A DNA stretch of 64,000 nt from Sphingomonas colocasiae (GTDB lineage: Bacteria > Pseudomonadota > Alphaproteobacteria > Sphingomonadales > Sphingomonadaceae), in assembly GCF_019880585.1 (NCBI RefSeq), contig NZ_JAINVV010000008.1, positions 248,001 through 312,000 of the forward strand, given 5' to 3'. This document shows positions 1 through 8,070 of the stretch, piece by piece. The notes under the pieces are model-generated. The model did no database searches. It saw nothing but the letters and a program-made list of their open reading frames with translations, and was not told the DNA's origin. Within the stretch, counting starts at the first letter, position 1. Every line of letters begins with the position of its first letter. Made by a program: the position numbers and the translations under genes.

Positions 1-309
1 GGCGACGACGCTATAGGTTTGCGCGCCCGTCATGCGCGCGACAAGCCCTGTGCCGCGCAGCAACTGATCGAGCGCCTGGGGAACGGTCATCGCGCCGCGC
101 ACCGCGTTGGTGCGGCGCCCCCGCGCATCACCGGCGGAGATCAACACCTGGACATCGGCCTGACGCGCGAAAGCGGCAACACCGGTTGCGGCAGGCTGAG
201 CGGCAAGATCGAAACGCTTGGCCTGGGCGACCGCCGGCGTCGCGACCACGATCGATGCGACGACAGCAGCGGCGGACAGGCCGTGAAGCTGGATGGACCG
301 GAACGACAT
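1..309 (-). CDS. TonB-dependent receptor, N-terminal part with STN signalling domain (cut by window edge)
   Basis: Only the first 103 codons are in the window; the gene continues beyond base 1. The ATG at 309 follows a G-rich ribosome site (GGGGGG, 5 bases away). A signal peptide of about 29 residues (ending TPAVAQA) is followed by a Secretin/TonB short N-terminal (STN) domain, with FDLAAQPA, the QADVQVLIS segment, and VPQALDQLLRGTGL followed by YSVV. In FecA-type transducers this domain contacts the anti-sigma regulator in the periplasm. The gene lies 114 bases downstream of fecR and fecI on the same strand, the classic order for a transducing receptor. The substrate (iron chelate or other ligand) cannot be told from this fragment. 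Confidence 0.88.
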   Translation of the reverse strand, partial: MSFRSIQLHGLSAAAVVASIVVATPAVAQAKRFDLAAQPAATGVAAFARQADVQVLISAGDARGRRTNAVRGAMTVPQALDQLLRGTGLVARMTGAQTYSVVA

Positions 310-423
310 GAAAACCCCCCTTCGATTCAGCGGCGTTGTCACGCCTCGACCGTTAAAGACGCGGGGTGCGCGTTTTTCCTTTTCACCAAAGCGTCTTTTT
401 TCTTTCGCGCGCCCGTCACGCGC

Positions 424-1392
424 TCATTTCTCCGCGGAAATCGTGATCTGTCCTTCAGCGTCGCGCGCGATCCGCGCGCCCAGGCTCATGCGGACGGCAG
501 CGGCGAAACCCTCCGGATCGTCGGTGCGAAAAATGCCGAACAACCTTTCCCCGGCGATCGAACGGTCGACGACGATGCGTTCGCGATCATTGTAGCGATT
601 GAATTCGGCGGCAGCCCAATCGAGCGTCTCGCCGCTCAGATCGATCTTGCCGTTGCGCCAGGCCAGCGCGCGATCGATCTCGGACGGCGCGGACGGCCGG
701 CTGCTGATCGCGGCATTGTCCGCGACGAAGGCGCGCGCGCCCGCGCCCACGCGCACGCGATGCCCCTCGGCACCCACCACCCAGGTTTCGACCACGCCCT
801 CCGTCACCAGCACATCGGCGCCGCCCTCGCGCCGCCGAACCGAAAAGGCGGTGCCGACGGCACGCACACGGACGTCACCCGCCTCGACGACAAAGGGCCG
901 CTGCTTGTCCTTGGCGACCTGAAACCAGGCCTCGCCCTGCGCCAGACGGACGACACGGCGATCGCCCCGCGCGTCGAAATCGACCGCGCTCGCCGTATTG
1001 ATCACCGCCGCCGACCCATCGGCCAGCGGCACGCGCCGGATCTCGCCGACGGCCGTGTCGTAACGCGCATCGGGCTGCATCAGCAGGAAAGCGGCGGCGA
1101 TCGACGCCGCCAGTGCGCCGGCTCCGCCGAACATCGCGCGCCGGGCAGTGAACCATCGCCGGCGCTCGACCTCGGCGGGCTCCGGCTCGCTCACCTGCAA
1201 CTGACTGCCGCGATCGAGCAGCAGCCAGGTCGCCTCCGCCTGGAGCAGCGCGCCTCGCCGGCGGACGTCGCCGGCAAGCCAGCCGTTCAGCTCCGCCTGC
1301 AACGCAGGCGTGCGCCCCTCCGCATCGATGCGCCAGACCCAGCGCACCGCCTGCTCCTCTATCTCAGCTGCGCTTTGCCGGTCGCTCATCAT
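424..1392 (-). CDS. FecR-family anti-sigma factor / sigma regulator
   Basis: A 322-residue inner-membrane regulator. The N-terminal part (about residues 5-75, with EEQAVRWVWRID) resembles the cytoplasmic DUF4880/FecR_N region that binds the sigma factor. One membrane segment lies near residues 86-106 (GAGALAASIAAAFLL). The periplasmic FecR domain follows, with VGEIRRVPLADGS, LAQGEAWFQV and VRAVGTAFSVR. In the known Fec scheme it relays receptor occupancy to the ECF sigma factor. It overlaps fecI by 29 bases, indicating translational coupling. The start could equally be the second methionine codon at 1389. Confidence 0.93.
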   Translation of the reverse strand: MMSDRQSAAEIEEQAVRWVWRIDAEGRTPALQAELNGWLAGDVRRRGALLQAEATWLLLDRGSQLQVSEPEPAEVERRRWFTARRAMFGGAGALAASIAAAFLLMQPDARYDTAVGEIRRVPLADGSAAVINTASAVDFDARGDRRVVRLAQGEAWFQVAKDKQRPFVVEAGDVRVRAVGTAFSVRRREGGADVLVTEGVVETWVVGAEGHRVRVGAGARAFVADNAAISSRPSAPSEIDRALAWRNGKIDLSGETLDWAAAEFNRYNDRERIVVDRSIAGERLFGIFRTDDPEGFAAAVRMSLGARIARDAEGQITISAEK

Positions 1393-1939
1393 TCGCTTTC
1401 TTTCCGGTGAATGCGGGTTCGCCCGTGGCGCGCATCGCCTGCATGATCAGGCGCATGCCCTTGACCCCGTCATTCTCCACAATGCTTTCGGTCACCTTCA
1501 GCCGCTCCGCGATCTCGCGCTGCGACAGGCCTTCGATCTTGCGCATCTCGAAGATGCGGCGGCAGCGATCGGGAAGCCCCGCGATCAGCCGCTGCACCAT
1601 CTCCAGCTCGCGCCTGGCGCCCGTCACGCGCTCGGGCGACGGATCCTCCGATCCGGCGACGAGCGTGTCGATCTCCGCGACGCTTTCGATCCGCACGATG
1701 CGCGCGCGCCGGATCTGCGTGGTCAACAGGTTGCGCACGATCTGGAAGAAATAGCCGTCGGGCCGCGCGATCTGCTCGAACGCGTCGAGCGAGGCGAGAT
1801 TGGCGTAGGCTTCCTGGATCAGATCGTCGGCATCCTCGGCCGACACCATCGACCGCTTGAGCCAGGCGCGCACGGCCGGCTCATGCGGCATCACCTGGGT
1901 CGACACCCAGGCGACGAGGCGTTGATCCCGACCCCCCAT
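1364..1939 (-). CDS. ECF sigma factor, FecI type
   Basis: A 191-residue extracytoplasmic-function sigma factor. Sigma region 2 is visible as EDADDLIQEAYANLA and YFFQIVRNLL. Region 4 is visible as LPDRCRRIFEMRKIEGLSQ followed by the helix-turn-helix REIAERLKVTESIVEN. The order fecI-fecR-STN receptor on one strand is the established arrangement for cell-surface signalling, in which the sigma factor drives the receptor gene. It is divergent from the secreted hydrolase/peptidase gene at 2105, with 165 bases between. The ligand sensed is unknown. Confidence 0.94.
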   Translation of the reverse strand: MGGRDQRLVAWVSTQVMPHEPAVRAWLKRSMVSAEDADDLIQEAYANLASLDAFEQIARPDGYFFQIVRNLLTTQIRRARIVRIESVAEIDTLVAGSEDPSPERVTGARRELEMVQRLIAGLPDRCRRIFEMRKIEGLSQREIAERLKVTESIVENDGVKGMRLIMQAMRATGEPAFTGKKANDERPAKRS

Positions 1940-2104
1940 GATTGCGCTTCATTCCTTTCGCTCAAACAGTCGACACGCATAGCCCAGACGAACGGCGAAG
2001 CGAGTTCCTTCGACAAAACCAATATATTTTTCCAGCCCTTGATCCCGACTTTCCAGCGCTACAGCCTCACGCGTGACGTACGTGAGAGATCGGCAGGAAT
2101 ATCG
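1940..2104. promoter_or_regulatory. Divergent intergenic region between fecI and the SGNH-M13 gene
   Basis: These 165 bases must hold the promoters of both divergent genes. The stretch is AT-richer than its flanks around 2015-2035 (AATATATTTTTCC). A ribosome site (AGGA) sits about 9 bases before the ATG at 2105. I see no clear ECF or Fur motif. Confidence 0.4.
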
Positions 2105-4912
2105 ATGAATATCAAAGTATTGCTCTTGGGCTTCACCTTGATCGGCGCGACGCCCGCACAGGCCGAAACCATCCTCTTCATCGGCAACAGCTTCACCTAT
2201 GGCGCCTATTCGCCGGTCCAGCATTATCGATCCGATGCGGTCACCGACCTGAACGGCGAGCGCATCGGCGGCGTGCCGGCGCTGTTCGAGATGTTCACGC
2301 GACAGGCGGGGCTCGATTACGAGGTGAGCTTGGAGACCGCCCCCAGCAAGGGACTGGACTTCCACCTGACCGACAAGGCGGCGGTGATCGACCGTTCCTG
2401 GGATCATGTGGTGATGCAGGGGCTGAGCGTGCTCGACGCGAAGAAACCGGGCGATGCGAGTTCGACCGTCACCTATGCCGGGCTGCTCAGCGAGCTGTTC
2501 CGCCGCCACAATCCGGCGGTACGGCTCTGGCTGACCGCGACCTGGTCCCGCGCCGACCAGACCTATCTGCCGGGCGGACGCTGGTACGGCCAGCCGATCG
2601 GCGCGATGGCGCGCGACGTGCGCCGCGCCTACGACCTCGCGGCCGCCGCGACACCCGCGATCCGCGATGTCATCCCCGTCGGCCAGGCCTGGACGCGCGC
2701 GATCGACGACGGCGTGGCCGATGCCAATCCCTATGACGGGATCGATGCCGGCAAGGTCGGTCTATGGGCATATGACCATTATCACGGCAGCACCCATGGC
2801 TATTATCTGCAGGCGCTGGTCGTTTTCGGCCGCGTGACGGGCAAGGATCCGCGCATGCTGGGCGAGAAGGAGATCGCCGCATCCGAACTCGGCATATCGC
2901 CCGCCCAGGCCAGGGCGCTGCAGCAGGTCGCGTTCGACGCGCTGGCGGCGGAGGGCGGGCGATCGCCGGCGGCGCCCGTCCACGGGCGCTGGGGGCTGGC
3001 GCCCGATGCCGGCGATCCGACGGTTCGTCCCGGCGACGATTTCTACCGCTTCGCGCAAGGGCGCGCGGTGGCGGCGATGGAGATCCCGGCGGATCGGCCG
3101 CGCCAGAACTGGTTCTCGATCCTCGACGATCTGTCGCGCGAACGCCAGAACGCGATCTTGGTTGAGGCTGCGGCGGCACCGAAGCCGGATGCGCTCGGCC
3201 TTTTCTATGCCGCCCATATGGACGAGGCGCGGATCGAGGCGCTCGGCACCGCCCCGCTCGATGCCGATCTGAAGCGGGTCCGCGGCGCGCGCGACCGCGA
3301 CGCGATCGCCGCGATCATGGGATCGGCCAATCGGGGCTTCGCCGGATCGCTGTTCCAGCTCCGCATCCGCGCCGATGCCCGCGATCCCGATCGCTATGCG
3401 GTCCAGCTTCTGCAGGGCGGATTGTCGCTGCCCGATCGCGATTATTACCTCGATCCGCGCTACCGGGGCGATGTCCGCGCCTTCCAGGCCTATGTCGCGA
3501 CGATGCTGAAGCTGGCGGGCTGGGCGAACGCCGAGTGCGCCGCCGAAGCGGTGGTCGCGCTGGAAACCAGGATCGCGCAGGCAAGCTGGAGCCGCGCCGA
3601 CAGCCTCGATCCCGAACGCACCCATCATCCGATGACCGTGGCGGCGCTCGAAGCCGCCGCGCCGGGCTTTGCATGGCGCCCCTTCCTCGCTTCGGCGGGG
3701 CTCGCGGACAGCGACGGACTCGTGCTCGCGCAGGACAGTGCGATCGTAAGGCTGGCCGCCTTGTTCGCCGAAACGCCGATCGAGACGCTCAAGGCATGGC
3801 AGGTTTTTTCGCATGCCGACAATGCCGCCGAGATCCTGCCCGCCCGGTTCGGCGCGGCGCGCTTCGGGTTCCGCGACAAGGCGCTGCAAGGCACGCCAGC
3901 CATGCCGGCGCGCTGGCGCCAGGCGGTGCTGACGCTCGACCGCTATATGAGCGACACGCTCAACCGCCGCTATGTCGAGCGGCATCTGCCGCCCGCCACC
4001 CGCCAGGCGGTGATTCAACTCCTGACCAATCTCGAAAAGGCGGCAGCGGCGCGGATCGACCGGCTCGACCGGATGGGGCCGGAGACGCGCAAGGAGGCGC
4101 ATGCCAAGATCGCCGGGCTGCTCCGCAAGGTCGGCCATCCGGATCAGTGGCGCGATTATGCGGGCCTGGAGGTCGTGGCCGGCGATGCCTATGGCAATCT
4201 GCGCCGGGGCCGGGCCTTCGACTGGGATATGCGCGTCGCACGGCTGGGCAACCCCGTCGACCGGTCCGAATGGCAGATCACCCCGGCACTGGTCGACGCG
4301 ACCTATAATGGCAGCCGCAACGAAGTGCTGTTCACCGCCGCGCTGATGCAGCCGCCCTTTTTCGATCCCTCCGCCGATCCCGCCGCCAATTATGCCGCGA
4401 TCGGCGCGGTGATCGGGCACGAACTGAGCCATGCGTTCGACACGATCGGCCGCCGCTACGATGCCAGGGGGCAGGTGCGCGACTGGTGGACGCCGCAGGA
4501 CGATGCGCGCTTCCGTACGGAAGCGTCGCGGCTGGGCGCGCAATATTCGCGTTACGAACCCCTGCCCGGCTTTCCGCTCAATGGCGAACTCACCATGGCC
4601 GAGAATATCGCCGATCTCGGCGGCGCGGTGCTCGCGCTGGAGGCCTATCGCATGTCGCTGGACGGCAAGGCCGCGCCGGTGATCGACGGGCTGACCGGCG
4701 AGCAGCGCTTCTTCCACGCCTTCGCGCAGCTCTGGCGATCGCGCCAGCGCGACGAGACCGCGCGGCTGCGCATCCTGCTCGATTCGCACGCAGCCGAGCA
4801 ATTCCGCGTCAACGGAGTCGTCCGCAACATCGATGCCTGGTACGATGCGTTCGATGTGAGGCCCGGCGATGCGCTGTATCTGGCGCAGGCAGATCGCGTG
4901 CGGATCTGGTGA
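2105..4912 (+). CDS. Secreted two-domain protein: SGNH-type hydrolase fused to M13 (neprilysin-like) zinc metallopeptidase
   Basis: 935 residues. The open frame runs further upstream, but ATG 2105 is chosen because it has a ribosome site and begins a signal peptide (residues 1-20, ending PAQA). Domain 1 (about 21-280) resembles SGNH/DUF4886 hydrolases: GNSF with Ser29 as likely nucleophile, and a later D-x-x-H pair (Asp224, His227). Domain 2 (about 290-935) is a full M13 peptidase: the family start RPGDDFYRFAQG, zinc motif HELSH at 772-776, third ligand in ENIAD (Glu833, Asp837), and the family C-terminus ending DRVRIW. All catalytic residues of both domains appear intact. M13 enzymes cleave peptides; the SGNH half suggests ester or acyl removal. 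Together they would act outside the inner membrane on a modified peptide, which is inference. Confidence 0.88.
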   Translation: MNIKVLLLGFTLIGATPAQAETILFIGNSFTYGAYSPVQHYRSDAVTDLNGERIGGVPALFEMFTRQAGLDYEVSLETAPSKGLDFHLTDKAAVIDRSWDHVVMQGLSVLDAKKPGDASSTVTYAGLLSELFRRHNPAVRLWLTATWSRADQTYLPGGRWYGQPIGAMARDVRRAYDLAAAATPAIRDVIPVGQAWTRAIDDGVADANPYDGIDAGKVGLWAYDHYHGSTHGYYLQALVVFGRVTGKDPRMLGEKEIAASELGISPAQARALQQVAFDALAAEGGRSPAAPVHGRWGLAPDAGDPTVRPGDDFYRFAQGRAVAAMEIPADRPRQNWFSILDDLSRERQNAILVEAAAAPKPDALGLFYAAHMDEARIEALGTAPLDADLKRVRGARDRDAIAAIMGSANRGFAGSLFQLRIRADARDPDRYAVQLLQGGLSLPDRDYYLDPRYRGDVRAFQAYVATMLKLAGWANAECAAEAVVALETRIAQASWSRADSLDPERTHHPMTVAALEAAAPGFAWRPFLASAGLADSDGLVLAQDSAIVRLAALFAETPIETLKAWQVFSHADNAAEILPARFGAARFGFRDKALQGTPAMPARWRQAVLTLDRYMSDTLNRRYVERHLPPATRQAVIQLLTNLEKAAAARIDRLDRMGPETRKEAHAKIAGLLRKVGHPDQWRDYAGLEVVAGDAYGNLRRGRAFDWDMRVARLGNPVDRSEWQITPALVDATYNGSRNEVLFTAALMQPPFFDPSADPAANYAAIGAVIGHELSHAFDTIGRRYDARGQVRDWWTPQDDARFRTEASRLGAQYSRYEPLPGFPLNGELTMAENIADLGGAVLALEAYRMSLDGKAAPVIDGLTGEQRFFHAFAQLWRSRQRDETARLRILLDSHAAEQFRVNGVVRNIDAWYDAFDVRPGDALYLAQADRVRIW

Positions 4913-4980
4913 GGCCGGCGCCACGATTCACGCGCTTTCAAAACAGAGATTGTGATCGGCGGGCGTCTGGGTGAAACCGC

Positions 4981-5022
4981 GCATCCGGCGGAAGCGATCG
5001 TCTGCACCCGTCCGCCGGATGC
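4981..5022 (+). repeat. 11-bp inverted repeat before the GntR gene
   Basis: GCATCCGGCGG (4981-4991) is perfectly inverted at 5012-5022 with a 20-base loop, ending 16 bases before the regulator's ATG. It may be a terminator for the preceding gene (no T-run is seen) or a leader hairpin. Confidence 0.45.
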
Positions 5023-5038
5023 AAGGGGAGAAATCGAG

Positions 5039-5776
5039 ATGGGCCGCAGCCCAGGTGCGAAACGCAAATCCAAGGCGCCGGCCAGCGCGGGCGCCCAGCC
5101 ATTCGGCACGCCCAAGCAACTCGCCGATGGCGGCTTGAAGACCTCGCTCGTCCAGAGCGTCTACGCGACGATCATGGAAGCGCTGGATGCCGGCGAACTG
5201 ATGCCCGGCAGCCGGATCATCGCATCCGAACTCGCGCAGCGGCTGGGCCTCAGCCGCGCGCCGGTGCGCGAGGCGCTGGCGGTGCTGGCGGGCCAGGGCC
5301 TGGTCGAGCTTCATCCCGATCGCGGCGCCATCCTGCGCCCGCTGACGGTGCACGACCTGATCGGCATCTACGAAGTCAGCGCCCCCGTCGCCGCCGTCGG
5401 CGTGCGCGGCGCGGCGCTCCGCATCGAGGAAGGCGACAATGCCGCGCGCGTCATCGCCGCGATGGCCGCCATCCGCCGCGCCGGCGAGGAGGCCACACCC
5501 AAGGTGGGCTTCTATCTGGTGCTCAACGAATTCCACTATCTGCTGAACGCCATCGCCGAGCGCCCCTATGTCGATTTCGTCCTGCGCGCGGTGAACATCG
5601 AATATTGGAATCGCTTCCTGGTCCAGGCGATCGACCTGGAGGTCCACGCGCCAAAATATGTCAGCAACTATCAGCGGATGACGGATGCCGTGCTCGCCGG
5701 CGACCCCGCCACGGGCGAATCCGTGATGCGTTATCATGGTGATTGGTGCGTCTCGCTGCTGCGTGGAGTCGGATAA
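5039..5776 (+). CDS. GntR-family transcriptional regulator, FCD subfamily
   Basis: 245 residues. ATG 5039 is preferred to the in-frame upstream ATG at 4952 because GGGGAG lies just before it. The winged helix-turn-helix is near residues 55-100 (ASELAQRLGLSRAPVREAL, then GLVELHPDRGAIL). The C-terminal helical FCD domain follows, with NEFHYLLNAIA and a terminal AVLAGDPATGESVMRYHGDW, the usual acid/ligand-sensing half. It precedes a 12-gene catabolic operon ending in malonate genes; MatR of rhizobial mat operons is also GntR/FCD, so a malonate- or pathway-acid-responsive repressor is a reasonable inference. Two TTGTCGACAA-type sites follow the gene. Confidence 0.9.
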   Translation: MGRSPGAKRKSKAPASAGAQPFGTPKQLADGGLKTSLVQSVYATIMEALDAGELMPGSRIIASELAQRLGLSRAPVREALAVLAGQGLVELHPDRGAILRPLTVHDLIGIYEVSAPVAAVGVRGAALRIEEGDNAARVIAAMAAIRRAGEEATPKVGFYLVLNEFHYLLNAIAERPYVDFVLRAVNIEYWNRFLVQAIDLEVHAPKYVSNYQRMTDAVLAGDPATGESVMRYHGDWCVSLLRGVG

Positions 5777-5784
5777 AGAGCAAG

Positions 5785-5796
5785 ATTGTCGACAAT
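5785..5796. promoter_or_regulatory. Probable GntR/FCD operator 1 (perfect 12-bp palindrome)
   Basis: ATTGTCGACAAT is its own reverse complement. It matches the known FadR/FCD operator pattern T-N-G-T-(spacer)-A-C-N-A. It lies 9 bases after the regulator's stop and 140 bases before the TBDT start, in the promoter region of the operon. Confidence 0.62.
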
Positions 5797-5838
5797 TTTA
5801 CGATTTTAATCCGCTGAATCGTCATGATATTGCAAGAA

Positions 5839-5848
5839 TCGTCGACAA
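5839..5848. promoter_or_regulatory. Probable GntR/FCD operator 2
   Basis: TCGTCGACAA shares the core GTCGACAA with operator 1. The centres are 53 bases apart, about five helical turns, so two dimers would bind on the same DNA face. The local sequence is AT-rich, as expected of a promoter. Confidence 0.55.
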
Positions 5849-5935
5849 TAAGGTTGCATCGCGACCCGAATCATGGTCTCTTCCCCTCAAGCCGACGCCC
5901 GACAGGGGCGCGGTCCAAGGTCGGGAGGAACAGCA

Positions 5936-8068
5936 ATGGGGATCTTTCTTCGGGTGCTGCAGGGTGGGCTGCTGCTCACTGCATCGAGCATGGCGATGGC
6001 GCAGGAAGCGGACGCGCCGAACACCTTCGATGACGGCGATATCGTGGTGACCGCCAACAAGACGGGCGCTTCGCGCCTTCAGGACACGCCGCTTTCGATC
6101 ACCGCCTTCAGCGACGCCACGCTTGCGGCGACCGGCGTCAAGGACGTACGCGACCTGACGACGATGACGCCCAATCTGCAGGTCACGCAGAACGCATCCT
6201 TCTCCCAGGTCTATATCCGCGGCATCGGATCGAACAACGTGTTCGGCGGATCGGACCCATCGTCGACAATCCATGTCGACGGCGTCTATCTCGCGCGCCC
6301 TGCCAGCTATCTCAGCAATTTCCTCGACGTCGAACGGATCGAGGTGCTACGCGGTCCCCAGGGCACGCTTTACGGCCGCAACTCGGTGGGCGGCACGATC
6401 AACGTGATCAGCCGCAAACCCGGCAACGACTTCGCCGCCAAGGCCCAGTTCACCTACGGCAATTACGATCTTCTACGCGGCGAGGCCTATGTCAGCGGTC
6501 CGCTGGTCACCGACAAGGTCGCGGCGTCGATCTCCGTCATCGGCACGCGCCGCGACGGCTATCTCAAGAATATCGCGCCGGGCGTCGGCGATCTCGACAA
6601 TGAAAAGACCTACGGCACGCGCGGCCAGCTCCGCTTCACGCCGTCGGAACCGCTGGAGATCATCCTGCGCGCCGATTACCTGAAATCGGACGACGCGCTG
6701 GCCGGCTATGTGAAAATGCTGCAGACGACGACCGATCCGCTCGCGAACAGCATCATCGGCGATTATCGCAAGGTCGCGACGAATATCCGCTCGTCTTCGA
6801 ATCGCCAGCAATGGGGCTTGGCCGGCGAGATCAATTACGATCTCGGCTCGGACATGCAGATCAAGTCGCTCACCGCCTATCGCGAGAACCGGCTGGTCCA
6901 GGTGGGCGACACCGACGGCACGGCGGTCAACACCCGCCGCACCGATCAGTTCGAGGGCCAGCGACAATTCTCGCAGGAGCTGAACCTGACGGGCAAGACC
7001 GGCGGCCTCACCTATATCGCCGGGCTTTATTATTTCAGCGAGAACATCAAGGTAGACTCGAGCGTCACCACCTATCCGACGGTGCGCGCCAATTTCGCGC
7101 CGACGATCCAGACCAGCGCCCTCGCCGCGTTCGCGCAGGGCACCTATGCGCTCACCGACCAGTTCTCGGTCACCGCCGGTATCCGCTACACCCGCGAACG
7201 CAAGGATTTCGATCAGGTCGCGACGAACTTCTCGCTGCCCACCGGCCTACCGCTCGCGACCTATCCGCGCCTTTACTCGTCGCGCGGCATCTACAAGGCG
7301 TGGACGCCGAAGATCGCGGTCGAATACCGCCCGACGAGCGGCGTGCTGCTGTTCGCTTCGGCCACCAAGGGCTTCAAGTCGGGCGGCTTCAACTTCTCGA
7401 GCGTCAATCCGGCGCAGGGCTTCGATCCGGAGACCTTGTGGAGCTACGAGGCGGGCGCCAAGCTGGATCTGTTCGACAGGCTCCTGCGCATCAACGCCAG
7501 CGTGTTCCATTATGCGTACAAGGACCTGCAGGTTCAGTCGTTCCTGACGCCGGGCGTGATCGACATCACCAACGCCGCAGACGCGCGCGTCAACGGCGTC
7601 GAGATCGAAAGCGAACTGCGCCCGACAAGCTGGCTGCAGATCGGCGCGAACCTCGCCTATCTCGACGCGGTCTACAAGAATTACACCAACGCTCTGAAGC
7701 CTGGAAACATCGCGTTCGACGCATCGGGCAACCACCTGAACCTGTCACCGAAATGGGCTTATACGCTCTACAGCCAGGTCGATGTGCCGGTGGGCGACGG
7801 CTCCGTCTTCGGCCGGGCCGAATATAGCCATCGCACTCGCCAGTATTTCACGGCGTTGAACGCCGGGCTCGACCAGCAGGCAGGTTACGGCCTGATCAAC
7901 GGCAGCATCGGCTATAATTTCCCCGGCGACCGTTTCCAGATCATCGCCTTTGGCCGCAATCTGGGCAACAAGGCCTATGTGACCAGCACGGCCAGCTTCG
8001 CGGCGGGGATCGTCGGCCGCGTCGGTGAGCCGCGGACCTATGGCCTGCGCGCGATCGTGAAGTACTGA
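5936..8068 (+). CDS. TonB-dependent outer-membrane receptor
   Basis: 710 residues. ATG 5936 is chosen because GGGAGGA precedes it and a signal peptide follows (GGLLLTASSMAMA, cleaved before QEAD). The TonB box is DIVVTANKT. The plug domain shows VYIRGIGSNN, VDGVYLARP and the hallmark RIEVLRGPQGTLYGRNSVGGTINV. The barrel ends in ...RTYGLRAIVKY with a terminal aromatic residue, as is usual for insertion. No STN domain is present, so it transports without FecI-type signalling. As first gene of the operon it probably imports the pathway substrate across the outer membrane. It resembles sphingomonad catabolic TBDTs rather than classic siderophore receptors. Confidence 0.93.
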   Translation: MGIFLRVLQGGLLLTASSMAMAQEADAPNTFDDGDIVVTANKTGASRLQDTPLSITAFSDATLAATGVKDVRDLTTMTPNLQVTQNASFSQVYIRGIGSNNVFGGSDPSSTIHVDGVYLARPASYLSNFLDVERIEVLRGPQGTLYGRNSVGGTINVISRKPGNDFAAKAQFTYGNYDLLRGEAYVSGPLVTDKVAASISVIGTRRDGYLKNIAPGVGDLDNEKTYGTRGQLRFTPSEPLEIILRADYLKSDDALAGYVKMLQTTTDPLANSIIGDYRKVATNIRSSSNRQQWGLAGEINYDLGSDMQIKSLTAYRENRLVQVGDTDGTAVNTRRTDQFEGQRQFSQELNLTGKTGGLTYIAGLYYFSENIKVDSSVTTYPTVRANFAPTIQTSALAAFAQGTYALTDQFSVTAGIRYTRERKDFDQVATNFSLPTGLPLATYPRLYSSRGIYKAWTPKIAVEYRPTSGVLLFASATKGFKSGGFNFSSVNPAQGFDPETLWSYEAGAKLDLFDRLLRINASVFHYAYKDLQVQSFLTPGVIDITNAADARVNGVEIESELRPTSWLQIGANLAYLDAVYKNYTNALKPGNIAFDASGNHLNLSPKWAYTLYSQVDVPVGDGSVFGRAEYSHRTRQYFTALNAGLDQQAGYGLINGSIGYNFPGDRFQIIAFGRNLGNKAYVTSTASFAAGIVGRVGEPRTYGLRAIVKY

Positions 8069-8070
8069 TC

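Noticed and set aside
1310-2104. Upstream extension of the SGNH-M13 frame
   Set aside because: The extra codons overlap fecI and fecR on the other strand and lack coding character; ATG 2105 has a ribosome site and starts a signal peptide.
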